From assembly GCA_024638655.1 (NCBI GenBank), contig JAHEJW010000006.1:1-64000 (forward strand): 64,000 nt of DNA. Direction: 5' to 3'. Shown here one piece after another: positions 36,054 through 45,037 of the stretch (position 1 is the stretch's first letter; each line of letters opens with the position of its first letter). This stretch comes from a bacterium (GTDB lineage: Bacteria; Actinomycetota; Acidimicrobiia; Spongiisociales; ZC4RG35). The notes below the pieces were generated by a model. That model was not told where the DNA came from and did not search any database. It saw only the letters and a program-made list of their open reading frames with translations. The translations under genes were made by a program, and so were the position numbers.

Positions 36054-36125
36054 CGAAATGTGACGTTAGACAGAGAAAGCCCGACCTCTTGGTTTGCAGA
36101 GTCGACGGGTAGCCTCCCTCCCCGT

Positions 36126-39100
36126 ATGACATCCGATCAGGAAGTGAGAGCCTTCAAGCCCCTCGACCCCTCACCGGGCCACGACGAGCTCGAACGAGAA
36201 GTGATCGACTGGTGGGCGAAGGAAGAGATCTTCAACAAGGTTCGCCGTCAGAATGAGGGAGGGCCTCAGTACAGCTTCATCGATGGTCCCGTCACGGCTA
36301 ACAAGATCCTTGCGGTTCACACCGCGTGGGGCAGGACTCTCAAGGACGTCTTCCAGCGCTACAAGGCGATGACCGGTCACGAGCTGCGGTATCAGAACGG
36401 GTTCGACTGCCAGGGCCTTTGGATTGAGGTCGGGGTCGAGCAGGAACTCGGGCTCAACTCGAAGCGAGACATCGAAGAGTATGGGCTGGAGGAATTCGCC
36501 AGGAAGTGTCGCGAGAAGGTTGCGTGGTCGGTCGACGAGCTGATCAGAGGCTCGAAGCGCCTCGGCTACTGGATGGACTGGGGCAACGACTACCTGACTT
36601 TCTCCGACAACAACATCGAATACATCTGGCGTTTCCTCGAGACAATCCACGACAAAGGCTGGCTCTACAAGGGACACCGTTCGACGGAGTGGTGTCCGCG
36701 CTGTGGCACGTCGGTATCCCAGCACGAGATCTCCATGTCAGGCGTGTACCAGGAGAAGACCGACCCTTCGGTCTATGTCCGACTACCGCTGGAGGAGCGC
36801 CACGGGGAGTCGCTGGTCGTCTGGACCACCACGCCCTGGACGCTCCCAGCCAACGTCGCTGCGGCGGTTCATCCCGATTACGAATATGGGCGCCGCGCCA
36901 ACGGTGAATGGGTGGCAGTCGAGCTGTTCCCCGATGACGATTTCGAGGAGCGCCTGCAGGGCTCCGAAATGGTCGGTTGGCGCTATTCGGGGCCGTTCGA
37001 CGACCTTGGGCCTGGCTCCGAGGTCGAACACCGGGTGATCCTCTGGGACGAGGTGACCCTCGACCAAGGAACGGGAGTCGTCCACATTGCCCCCGGTTGT
37101 GGTGAAGAAGACTTCCTCCTCGCCGGGGAGTTCGACCTCCCCGTTCTCGCCCCGGTCGACGAGTCAGGTCGGTTCTACCCGGCTTACGGTTGGCTGGCAG
37201 GAATGGCAACCGGAGAGTCCGCCGACCGAATCATCGAGGACCTCGAGAGGAAGGAGCGACTGGTCTCATCCGGCGACTACTTGCACGCCTATCCCCACTG
37301 TTGGCGCTGCAACACCCCCCTGATCTTCCGGGTCGCCGATGACTGGTACATCGATGTGGCTGAAATCCGGCCTCAACTCCTGGAGGCCAACAGCGCGGTC
37401 GAGTGGACACCTGGCTACATGAGCAAACTCATGGACGACTGGCTCAACAACATGGGTGATTGGAACATCTCCAGACGCAGGTTCTACGGCCTCCCACTGC
37501 CCTTCTATCCGTGCGAATGCGGGCATGTGAACGTGATCGGCTCCCGCGCCCAGCTCTTGGAAAGGGCCACCTCGGGTCTCGAACAGCTCGAGGAGCTCCA
37601 CAGACCTTGGATCGACCGAGTCCTCATCTCCTGCGAGAGTTGTGACCGGGCCGACGTGACGAGGGTGAAAGAGGTGGGAGATGTGTGGCTCGATGCAGGC
37701 ATCGTGCCCTTCTCCACACTGGGCTGGAAGAACGACGAGTGGGTGAATCAGGGAAACGCCACTGGTGCGGCATCTGGCCTGACAAATGCCGACCTCCCCG
37801 ACCACGAATACTGGGAGCAGTGGTTTCCTGCCGACTGGGTGTCGGAGATGCGGGAACAAGTCAGGCTCTGGTTCTACTCCCAGCTCTTCATGTCCGTGGC
37901 CCTGGTGGGGAGGGCTCCATTCGACAAAGTCCTCGGCTACGAGAAGATGCTCGCCGAGGACGGACGCGAGATGCACGGTTCGTGGGGAAATCTGATCAAG
38001 GCCGAGGAGGCCTTCGAGCGTATGGGGGCCGATGTCATGCGATGGCTCTTCTGCGCCCACCCACCTGACAGGAACCTGAGATTCGGCTACGCCGGAGCAC
38101 ATGACGTCCAGCGCAAGCTGCTCACTTTGTGGAACTCGGCGCGGTTCCTGGTTGATTATGGGAACATCGAGGGCTTCTCGCCTTCATACCCCGACCTTTC
38201 CACCGGCCCGAGGGAAGTCGAGCTGGCAGAGATCGACCGATGGTTGCTGACAAGGGCCGATCAAGCAGTGCTCGAAGCAACCGGTGCGCTGGACAACTAC
38301 AGGGTCGACGAGCTGGTCGAGGATTTCGAGGCCTATCTCGATGATCTGTCCAACTGGTACATACGTCGCAACCGGCGACGTTTCTACGACTACGACGAAG
38401 CGGCCTTCCGAACCCTCTGGGTGGGCGTAGTGACGGCGCTGCGAATCATCTCCCCGGTGCTCCCCTTTCTGACCGAACACCTCTGGGCATCCCTCGTCGC
38501 ATCGACTTGTGACGATGCTCCGGAGTCGGTGCATCTCGCCGGTTGGCCCGAGCCCGCCGGACCGGTCGACAGACAGCTGCTATCCGAGATGGCGGTGACC
38601 CGGCGGGTGGTCGAAGCCGGCCGCAGGGCGCGAAGCGAGGCCAATATCAAGCTCCGGCAGCCGATCAGGAAGGTGGTCGTGCGTGGCGGCCAGGTGGCGG
38701 CGTCTCACGTCGAAGACATCCTCAGTGAGCTCAGGGTCAAAGAGGTCGTATTCGACGAAGACAGCGAAGTCGATGTCACACTCAAGCCCAACTTCCCCGT
38801 CGCAGGGCCGAGACTCGGGGCAAAGGTCAAGGACGTTGCGGCTGCACTCGCCGACGGCAGGTACGAGGTCCGTGACGATGGAGTCGTTGAAGCCGCCGGC
38901 GAAGAGTTACTTCCTGAGGAGATCATCCGCACCGAGCGGGTCGTGATGGAAGGCTGGGTGGCTGCCCACGATGGCGACATCAGTGTGGCGATCGACCCTC
39001 AGCTCGACACTGAACTGATAAAGGAGGGTCGCGCCCTCGAGTTGATCCGCCTTCTCAACGAGCAGAGAAAGCAGGTGGGGCTGGAGCTGACCGACCGGAT

Positions 39101-39239
39101 CGACCTGCGACTGCCAGGAGAACATGCCGACCTGCTGGCCGAATACGAGGACTGGATTGCATCGGAGGTCCTGGCGACCTCCATCCAAGTCGACGACTCG
39201 TTGACCACTCCCGAACTGACTCGGGCAAGCGCCGTCTGA
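36126..39239 (+). CDS. ileS: Isoleucyl-tRNA synthetase with divergent signature motifs
   Basis: A 1037-residue class I synthetase. The Rossmann core has the substrate region SFIDGPVTANK. The HIGH motif is replaced by H65-T-A-W68, and KMSKS by EMHGS at 615-619 (followed by WGNLIKAEEAFERMGADV). The editing domain shows VVWTTTPWTLPANVAAAV and VVHIAPGCGEEDFLLA. Zinc-knuckle-like pairs occur at EWCPRCGT, CWRCNTP and CECG/CESC. Members of a divergent IleS-like subgroup in other phyla share the Trp-containing HIGH variant. Location beside traR/lspA supports this being the cell's IleRS. The ATG at 36126 is used; earlier codons lie antisense to the divergent DUF167 gene. Confidence 0.92.
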   Translation: MTSDQEVRAFKPLDPSPGHDELEREVIDWWAKEEIFNKVRRQNEGGPQYSFIDGPVTANKILAVHTAWGRTLKDVFQRYKAMTGHELRYQNGFDCQGLWIEVGVEQELGLNSKRDIEEYGLEEFARKCREKVAWSVDELIRGSKRLGYWMDWGNDYLTFSDNNIEYIWRFLETIHDKGWLYKGHRSTEWCPRCGTSVSQHEISMSGVYQEKTDPSVYVRLPLEERHGESLVVWTTTPWTLPANVAAAVHPDYEYGRRANGEWVAVELFPDDDFEERLQGSEMVGWRYSGPFDDLGPGSEVEHRVILWDEVTLDQGTGVVHIAPGCGEEDFLLAGEFDLPVLAPVDESGRFYPAYGWLAGMATGESADRIIEDLERKERLVSSGDYLHAYPHCWRCNTPLIFRVADDWYIDVAEIRPQLLEANSAVEWTPGYMSKLMDDWLNNMGDWNISRRRFYGLPLPFYPCECGHVNVIGSRAQLLERATSGLEQLEELHRPWIDRVLISCESCDRADVTRVKEVGDVWLDAGIVPFSTLGWKNDEWVNQGNATGAASGLTNADLPDHEYWEQWFPADWVSEMREQVRLWFYSQLFMSVALVGRAPFDKVLGYEKMLAEDGREMHGSWGNLIKAEEAFERMGADVMRWLFCAHPPDRNLRFGYAGAHDVQRKLLTLWNSARFLVDYGNIEGFSPSYPDLSTGPREVELAEIDRWLLTRADQAVLEATGALDNYRVDELVEDFEAYLDDLSNWYIRRNRRRFYDYDEAAFRTLWVGVVTALRIISPVLPFLTEHLWASLVASTCDDAPESVHLAGWPEPAGPVDRQLLSEMAVTRRVVEAGRRARSEANIKLRQPIRKVVVRGGQVAASHVEDILSELRVKEVVFDEDSEVDVTLKPNFPVAGPRLGAKVKDVAAALADGRYEVRDDGVVEAAGEELLPEEIIRTERVVMEGWVAAHDGDISVAIDPQLDTELIKEGRALELIRLLNEQRKQVGLELTDRIDLRLPGEHADLLAEYEDWIASEVLATSIQVDDSLTTPELTRASAV

Positions 39240-39250
39240 GCGGTTGCTGG

Positions 39251-39985
39251 CTACCAGCCTCGCTCTGAGCTGTCTGCGATGTCGTCGTCGGCAGCGTCTT
39301 CATCAGAGGACTCGGCATCGTCCCGATCATCGAGAATCAGCGCCTCGACGTTGTCCGGCACCTCGTCATCGTCGTCTTCGACGTCTTCGATGTCGTCGAG
39401 GTGTTCACCGGCGCCTGCATGGCGGCCAGACTCGGAGCGGCCACGCCCACCTGCTTCGTCCTCGCTGAGTGAGCCGTCGTCCGGAGAGTCCGACTCACCC
39501 TCGCCACTGAGGCCCTCGGGCAGGCCGATTGACTCGTCCATCTCGTCCAGCCGGTCGGCAACCGCAGTCGCCAGGACCGCCAATTGGGCACGGACACCGG
39601 CCACGTGATCGGTGAGCAGTTTCATCTCGGCCTCGGCGTTGGCCTTTCTCTGATCCCGTTCGCTCACCATGAGGTCGGCTTCCGTGTCGGCCTCCTTCAC
39701 GATCCGCTCGGCGTCACGACGTGCCTCGGCGATGATCTGATCCGCTGTTTCTTGCGCCGCGATAAGGGCGCGACCTACGGCACCCTCGTCCAGACCCTCA
39801 CCGGCACCGGCGCGGTCGAGGGGTGCGGCAGGCGATGGCGCCTGCTTCGCCGCGGCCAGCTGGTCGCTGAGATCTCGGATGGTCGCCACGATCTCGTCGA
39901 GGAAATCGTCCACCTCGTCGAGGTCATACCCGCGTAATGCGGTCGAAAAGGTCTTCTGTTCGACGTCTGATGATGAGAGTGTCAT
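39251..39985 (-). CDS. divIVA: DivIVA-family polar/septal protein with acidic tail
   Basis: A 244-residue coiled-coil protein that marks poles and septa and guides wall synthesis in actinobacteria. The N-terminal lipid-binding domain has KTFSTALRGYDLDEVDDFLD. A central coiled coil runs from about 70 to 150 with VKEADTEADLMVSERDQR. The last ~90 residues are very acidic (DIEDVEDDDDEVPDNV and SDEDAADDDIADS), longer than usual. The ATG at 39985 follows AAAGG and fits the family start; a codon at 40015 is the alternative. Convergent with ileS, 11 nt apart. Confidence 0.93.
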   Translation of the reverse strand: MTLSSSDVEQKTFSTALRGYDLDEVDDFLDEIVATIRDLSDQLAAAKQAPSPAAPLDRAGAGEGLDEGAVGRALIAAQETADQIIAEARRDAERIVKEADTEADLMVSERDQRKANAEAEMKLLTDHVAGVRAQLAVLATAVADRLDEMDESIGLPEGLSGEGESDSPDDGSLSEDEAGGRGRSESGRHAGAGEHLDDIEDVEDDDDEVPDNVEALILDDRDDAESSDEDAADDDIADSSERGW

Positions 39986-40042
39986 ACCGCTTTGCCTTTC
40001 AACTCGCTCAGGCACGAGACCCGCACCCGAGGCTGCAGGCTA

Positions 40043-40306
40043 TCAGAGCAGCCGGGCGACGACTCCTCGGAGGAGGCGGATCCCGATCAAGAGGACAATC
40101 GGTGAGAGATCGAGAGCGCCGGCTCCCAGTCGGATAGGCGGGATCACCCGCCGGAGCGGGAGGATGACCGGATAGATGATGCGGTCGAGGAACACCTGGA
40201 CCCGGCCGAGAGGGTGCACGGAGGACACCCTGATCCAAGAGAGAATCACCCAGATGAAGACGGCATAGAAATAGACGTCGAAAACGAGTAGGACGACTTC
40301 TCTCAC
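40043..40306 (-). CDS. yggT: YggT family membrane protein
   Basis: An 87-residue protein with two hydrophobic stretches and the family loop LSWIRVSSVHPLGRVQVFLD followed by IIYPVILPLRRVIPPI. YggT proteins of the division cluster have an uncertain role, possibly in membrane or osmotic homeostasis. It lies between sepF and divIVA, the standard order in Gram-positive bacteria. Confidence 0.9.
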   Translation of the reverse strand: MREVVLLVFDVYFYAVFIWVILSWIRVSSVHPLGRVQVFLDRIIYPVILPLRRVIPPIRLGAGALDLSPIVLLIGIRLLRGVVARLL

Positions 40307-40320
40307 TCTGGGATCGGCAT

Positions 40321-40839
40321 CTAATCGACGTCGTCGAGCTCGTATGCGCCCAGGGATGCAAGGCGTCGTTTCTCGTCTCGACTGAGTGTGACTCTCGGTG
40401 GCAGCACCGCGATCAGGCCATCACCGACCCTTCGCATCGACCCATCGAGGGCGTAGATCAGCCCGGAGGAGAAGTCGATGATTCTCCTGGCCAGGTCGGC
40501 GTCCGCCATCCTCATATCCATGATCACCGGAGTGCGGTCTCGGATCCGGTCGGCCAGCATCCGAGCATCGGTGAACTCCTCCAAGACCAGTATGTCTGAC
40601 TGGATCTCGACGGGTTGCACACCAGAGACCTGAGGTGCCGACGGCACCCTCCGGCTCTGAGGGACGTTTGCGGCCCTGGAGGTGGGTGGCGGTTCGACAC
40701 GTCGTCCTTGCGAGATCGGGTCGAGGCCCTTCTGGCTTTGAGGTGGAGAAGGTGTCACGGGGTCCACGGAATCGGCCTCGATCTGGTCCTCGTCGACGAG
40801 CCCGAGATAGACCATGGCTTTGGAGAACAGTGAAGACAT
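40321..40839 (-). CDS. sepF: Cell division protein SepF
   Basis: A 172-residue protein linking FtsZ to the membrane. The N-terminus begins MSSLFSKAMVYLGLVDED, an amphipathic anchor. A variable linker follows (residues about 25-85). The C-terminal SepF core has ILVLEEFTDARMLADRIRDR, VIMDMRMADADLARRIIDF and SGLIYALDGSMRRVGDGL. GGAG lies 8 nt before the ATG. It acts with FtsZ, encoded 1.3 kb upstream in the same direction. Confidence 0.94.
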   Translation of the reverse strand: MSSLFSKAMVYLGLVDEDQIEADSVDPVTPSPPQSQKGLDPISQGRRVEPPPTSRAANVPQSRRVPSAPQVSGVQPVEIQSDILVLEEFTDARMLADRIRDRTPVIMDMRMADADLARRIIDFSSGLIYALDGSMRRVGDGLIAVLPPRVTLSRDEKRRLASLGAYELDDVD

Positions 40840-40852
40840 TCAGATGCTCCGG

Positions 40853-41506
40853 TTACTTGCGGGGGCCAAAGATAGCCCTTCCCACGCGGATGATCGAAGC
40901 TCCTTCTTCGATCGCAACCTCGAAGTCATCTGTCATACCCATCGACAGCTGGGTGACCGATGGCGATTCCACAGCTACTTCGTCGCGGAGACGTCGCAAC
41001 GCGGCGAAATGTGGGCGGCTTTCTTCAGCGTCATCCGGGATCGGAGGGATGGACATGAGCCCTCTGACGTCGAGACCGATCGAAATCATCCAGTGGACGG
41101 TCTCGATCACGTCGGCGGGAGGGACCCCTGACTTCTGCGGCTCCTCACCGACGTTCACCTGCAGAAGGACGGGAGGAGGAAGCCCTGGGCCTTTCAGCCA
41201 GGCATTGGCCAGGGATCGTCGATCCATCGAGTGCAGGAGATGGGTCCTCGATCGAATGAACTTGGCCTTGTTCGACTGAAGGGCACCGACGAAATGCCAG
41301 CGGATGTCGGGTGGCAGCCGTCCGGCCTTGTCGGCCATCTCCTGGGCACGATTCTCGCCGAAGTCCCGGTGCCCTTGCTCATAGACCGAGAGGATCTCTG
41401 CAGGGCTGAAAGTCTTCGATACCGCCACGACGATCACCTCGTCGGCGCCCCTATTCGATCTCTTCGCAGCCGCCTCGACGCGGCCCGTCACGTCGGCATA
41501 GCTCAC
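40853..41506 (-). CDS. yggS: YggS-family pyridoxal-phosphate homeostasis protein
   Basis: A 217-residue PLP-binding protein. The PLP Lys lies in VVAVSKTFSPAEIL, with FGENRAQEM and WHFVGALQSNKAKFI as further signatures, and QLSMGMTDDFEVAIEEGASIIRVG at the C-terminus. It keeps free PLP in balance. The GTG at 41506 overlaps the pgeF stop as GTGA. It is in the conserved ftsZ-pgeF-yggS-sepF order. Confidence 0.93.
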   Translation of the reverse strand: MSYADVTGRVEAAAKRSNRGADEVIVVAVSKTFSPAEILSVYEQGHRDFGENRAQEMADKAGRLPPDIRWHFVGALQSNKAKFIRSRTHLLHSMDRRSLANAWLKGPGLPPPVLLQVNVGEEPQKSGVPPADVIETVHWMISIGLDVRGLMSIPPIPDDAEESRPHFAALRRLRDEVAVESPSVTQLSMGMTDDFEVAIEEGASIIRVGRAIFGPRK

Positions 41507-42126
41507 GGGAACCAGCCCAATGTCGCCATTCGCTTCGGGGTCCCGTTCTGACGATGACTGAAGTAGCCGTCCTCGTGCCGGGTGCAGATCTCCGAAACCC
41601 AGGTCTCGAGACCTCCGAGTTGTGCAGTCACCGCCGCTCTCAGATCGATGGAGAGGGTGTCCCACGTAGTCGTCGATTCGAGGCCCGGGAAATAATCCGC
41701 CACATCCTGGCCGACTTCGAAGCAACAGGGACCGATACCGGGTCCCACTGCCGCTGCCAACGGAACGTACCCTTCTCGATCCATCGTTGAGCGAAGCCTG
41801 GCCACGACACCTGCGTGCGCCCCTCGCCATCCGGCGTGGGCAACCCCCACCGCATCGTCGGCTCGTATGACGACACCGAAGCAGTCGGCGGTGAAGATGG
41901 CAACGGCCAGATCCGGCTCGGTGGTCCAGAGTGCGTCTGCCGAGCCTGCAACGCCTGGTTCGCTGACCCGCACGACCCCGTCACCGTGCACCTGGAGCGC
42001 GGTGGCCCATCGCTGCGGAATGTCGTGACTCGATATGAGGCGGCGGCGGGCCGCCTCGTCATTGCGCAAGTCCCCATCCGACCCGTCGGTGAAGGCCGCC
42101 CCGAATTGCCCCGGGGGCTCGATCAT
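41503..42126 (-). CDS. pgeF: PgeF/YlmD laccase-domain protein
   Basis: A 207-residue protein of the YfiH/YlmD family, copper- or zinc-binding purine nucleosidases or peptidoglycan editing factors. Metal ligands are visible in [30 protein letters not shown] and [12 protein letters not shown]. The ATG overlaps the ftsZ stop (ATGA) and the stop overlaps yggS, placing it in one coupled string after ftsZ. Confidence 0.92.
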   Translation of the reverse strand: MIEPPGQFGAAFTDGSDGDLRNDEAARRRLISSHDIPQRWATALQVHGDGVVRVSEPGVAGSADALWTTEPDLAVAIFTADCFGVVIRADDAVGVAHAGWRGAHAGVVARLRSTMDREGYVPLAAAVGPGIGPCCFEVGQDVADYFPGLESTTTWDTLSIDLRAAVTAQLGGLETWVSEICTRHEDGYFSHRQNGTPKRMATLGWFP

Positions 42127-43169
42127 CCTCGTACGAAGCTTGGGATCTCGAAGTCGTCGTCGCCTGACTGAACAGACTCGTCACCGGTGCTGCGACGTGT
42201 CGCCGGCCTGTTCGAGCGTCGCCGCCCTTCGAAGCCTGCCGCTATGACGGTGACCTTCATCTCCTGACCGAGATCATCGTCGATGATCGCCCCGAAGATT
42301 ATGTCAGCCTCCGAATCGGCATGATCGGAGACCACTCTTGCCGCTTCGGTTGCTTCGTGCAGTGTCATCGACGACGGGCCGGAAACCGAGAGGAGTACTC
42401 CTTTTGCGCCATCCATCGAGCTCTCCAGCATCGGGCTGGAAATCGCCCGCTCGGACGCCTGAGTCGCACGATTCTCCCCGGTGGCCCGACCGATCCCCAT
42501 CACAGCCGATCCGGCGTCCGCCATGATGGTCCTGACGTCGGCGAAATCGACATTGATCAGACCGGGGGTCGTGATGAGATCTGTGATACCGGTCACGCCG
42601 CTCATGAGGACCTCGTCCGCAAGGCGGAACGTCTCCGAGATGGGGGCATCCGGGTCGCCGACGTCCAGCAGACGGTCGTTGGGGATGACGATGAGCGTGT
42701 CGACGGAATCCTTGAGGGCATCGATGCCTTGTTCGGCGTGAACGGCGCGTCGCCGACCTTCAAACCCGAACGGTCGGGTAACCACCCCGACGGTGAGGGC
42801 TCCCACAGATCGGGCCACCTCGGCTACCACCGGAGCCCCGCCGGTGCCGGTCCCTCCACCCTCACCGGCGGTGATGAAGACCATGTCCGAACCTTTGAGC
42901 ACATCCTCCAACTCGGAGCGGTGCTCTTCGGCAGCAGCCCGCCCTATCTCCGGGTTGGCCCCCGCACCCAGACCGCGTGTGACCTCACGCCCTATGTCCA
43001 GCTTCACATCCGCATCGCTCATCAAGAGCGCCTGCGCATCGGTGTTGAGAGCTATGAACTCGACACCACGGACACCCGCATCCACCATCCTGTTGATGGC
43101 ATTGACACCGCCGCCACCTATCCCGACGACTTTGATGACGGCGAGATATCCGCCACTCGTATTGCTCAC
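42123..43169 (-). CDS. ftsZ: Cell division GTPase FtsZ
   Basis: A 348-residue tubulin homologue forming the Z ring. The GTP-binding glycine loop is [14 protein letters not shown], the T7 loop synergy region is [12 protein letters not shown], and the extreme C-terminal peptide [10 protein letters not shown] is the docking site for SepF/FtsA-type partners. The GTG at 43169 is chosen because GGAGG lies 5 nt upstream; a TTG/ATG further up is less suited. The C-terminal linker is short. Confidence 0.97.
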   Translation of the reverse strand: MSNTSGGYLAVIKVVGIGGGGVNAINRMVDAGVRGVEFIALNTDAQALLMSDADVKLDIGREVTRGLGAGANPEIGRAAAEEHRSELEDVLKGSDMVFITAGEGGGTGTGGAPVVAEVARSVGALTVGVVTRPFGFEGRRRAVHAEQGIDALKDSVDTLIVIPNDRLLDVGDPDAPISETFRLADEVLMSGVTGITDLITTPGLINVDFADVRTIMADAGSAVMGIGRATGENRATQASERAISSPMLESSMDGAKGVLLSVSGPSSMTLHEATEAARVVSDHADSEADIIFGAIIDDDLGQEMKVTVIAAGFEGRRRSNRPATRRSTGDESVQSGDDDFEIPSFVRG

Positions 43170-43198
43170 TGAAACCTCCAACACTCAACGGGGAAAGC

Positions 43199-43243
43199 AA
43201 ACCTGAAGTAGAGGTTTACTGTTGTCCCGTAGGTAAGTAAACC
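43199..43243 (-). promoter_or_regulatory. Nested inverted repeats in the ftsZ leader
   Basis: The 171-nt gap between ftsQ and ftsZ holds a perfect GGTTTAC/GTAAACC inverted repeat (43213-43219 and 43237-43243, 17-nt spacing) and an overlapping AAACCT/AGGTTT pair (43199-43204 and 43212-43217). They lie 30-75 nt before the ftsZ start. They might be an operator or an alternative RNA hairpin switch. TTTACT-17-TAAACC could serve as a weak promoter. Confidence 0.4.
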
Positions 43244-43340
43244 CCAAAAGTCTGGACCTCTACTACAGCTCGAGGGTTCTGAGAGCGAGATATCCATCCC
43301 CCGGTGGCTTCGATGGAGCCTGCTGTGTTCTTGGCGACGG

Positions 43341-44144
43341 TCAACCATCTTGGGCCTCCTCCACACCCTCGATTTCCGATGTCTCGCCTCCATCCTCGGC
43401 GTCATCAGGCATTTCGACGGCAGGATTCGTCGGTGCGACCAGTATCAAGGTGGATCCGTCCGGGATGTCTTCGCGTAGTAGTGCCCCGAGACTCAAGGCC
43501 TTGGCTTCCATCTCGACCGGTCGGCCCAAGCGAACCCCATACCCCTCGATCTCGGCCCACAACTCGCCACCCTCCTCCATGTGCAACGCCAGACCCTCGC
43601 GGAGGGGGCCCGGAAGTGACAAGACGAATTCGGCTGCCCCTTCGACGAGCAGTGAATCGTCCAGCTCTGCCTCCACCAATCCGGTTGCGATCAGCCGGGG
43701 ACTCGTCTCGTCGGGACCGTCTGGGCCAGGAACCGGCACGCCGTCGATCGCCCGCCAGGTCCAACCCTCGGCAGACTGCACCCAAATCACGGGAACACGC
43801 TCCACTACCCGCACTACGACCTCGTTCGGCCAATCCCTTCGCACATCCGCCTCGACGACCCAGGGATCGGCTTCAAGAGCGGACTCCACCTCCGCAATCG
43901 GGAGCAGGACCATTGGCGTGCCAGCGACGACACCGTGCTCGGCCAGGGCGGCGTGAGCGCTGCTGGACACAATCCCCGCGGTTCGCACGCGGGTGACACT
44001 CAGCCAAGGCGACATCGCCAGCCAGAAAGCACCGCCGGCCAGGAGCAAGACAGCAAGGAACCGAAGCAGCCGGCCGATCGATCGATAGGCGTTTTCTTCG
44101 GCGACGGTGCGCCGCCGCTCCAAGAGCCTTGGGTCGATTGTCAC
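43341..44144 (-). CDS. ftsQ: Cell division protein FtsQ/DivIB
   Basis: A 267-residue bitopic membrane protein. A cytoplasmic tail is followed by one helix (RFLAVLLLAGGAFWLAM, residues about 28-46), then a POTRA domain (VTRVRTAGIVSSSA onwards) and the FtsQ domain with DWPNEVVVRVVERVPVIW. It bridges FtsL/FtsB and other divisome proteins. The start is GTG, overlapping the murB stop as GTGA. The acidic C-terminal tail is a lineage feature. Confidence 0.92.
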   Translation of the reverse strand: MTIDPRLLERRRTVAEENAYRSIGRLLRFLAVLLLAGGAFWLAMSPWLSVTRVRTAGIVSSSAHAALAEHGVVAGTPMVLLPIAEVESALEADPWVVEADVRRDWPNEVVVRVVERVPVIWVQSAEGWTWRAIDGVPVPGPDGPDETSPRLIATGLVEAELDDSLLVEGAAEFVLSLPGPLREGLALHMEEGGELWAEIEGYGVRLGRPVEMEAKALSLGALLREDIPDGSTLILVAPTNPAVEMPDDAEDGGETSEIEGVEEAQDG

Positions 44145-45037
44145 TGGTCAAACCCCACGAACTGGATTTCGGTCTCCAGATTGGTGCCGGTCTCGGCGAA
44201 AACCCGGTCTTTCACTGCAACGACCAGACGACGAATGTCATCCGAGGTGGCCTCGGAGTTGGCCACGAAGAAATTGGCGTGCTTCTCGGACACCCGCACA
44301 CCACCAACGCTCATCCCCTTGAGTCCGAGCGAGTCGATCAACTCACCGGCAGAGATATGGGGCGGATTCTTGAAGACGCTGCCCGCATTGAAGGTCCCAC
44401 CCGGTTGGTTGTCGCGACGCCAACGGGTTATCTCTCTCAGTTTTTCCCGACTTGCCGTCTCGTCGCCGGTCTCGCCTCGGAAACGAGCACCTAGCACGAG
44501 ATCAGACGGCCCAATGTTCGAGTGGCGGTAGGACATCGACAGGTCTTCCGGCCGCGCTTCACGCTCATCCCCCGTCGCCAAGTCCACGATGGTCGCGGCC
44601 ACCAGTCTGTCTTTGGTTTCCACCCCGAAGCAGCCTGCGTTCTGGCGGACTGCCCCACCCACCGAACCGGGGACGCCCACCAAGAACTCGAGGCCTGCGA
44701 TTCCATTGTCCACCGCAGCGCGTGCCAGACGAGGCAGCGGCACCGCACCACCGGCGGTCGCCTCCAGCCCATCGAATCGAATAGTGGCAAAGTCCTTGCC
44801 GAGGGTGATGACCAGCCCATCGAACCCCGAGTCCGCCACCACGAGGTTCGAACCGCGCCCTAGGACGAGAACCGGGCCACGTCCGGGGAGGCCGGAGGCG
44901 ATGAGCTCGTCCAGATGCCTCCGGTCGGAGATCTCGGCAAAAAAGCGTGCGGCCCCGCCCGACTTATAGGTCGTCAGAGGACCGAGAGAGACATCGCGCC
45001 GCAAGATCCCACGCTCGATCAACGACTCGACGCTCAT
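44141..45037 (-). CDS. murB: UDP-N-acetylenolpyruvoylglucosamine reductase
   Basis: A 298-residue FAD enzyme that makes UDP-MurNAc. FAD-binding signatures are LVLGRGSNLVVADSGFDG and GVPGSVGGAVRQNAG; catalytic-site segments are SMSYRHSNIG, NAGSVFKNPP with the proton-donor Ser, and GVRVSEKHANFFVA. The ATG overlaps the murC stop as ATGA, and the gene lies between murC and ftsQ. Confidence 0.96.
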   Translation of the reverse strand: MSVESLIERGILRRDVSLGPLTTYKSGGAARFFAEISDRRHLDELIASGLPGRGPVLVLGRGSNLVVADSGFDGLVITLGKDFATIRFDGLEATAGGAVPLPRLARAAVDNGIAGLEFLVGVPGSVGGAVRQNAGCFGVETKDRLVAATIVDLATGDEREARPEDLSMSYRHSNIGPSDLVLGARFRGETGDETASREKLREITRWRRDNQPGGTFNAGSVFKNPPHISAGELIDSLGLKGMSVGGVRVSEKHANFFVANSEATSDDIRRLVVAVKDRVFAETGTNLETEIQFVGFDQ

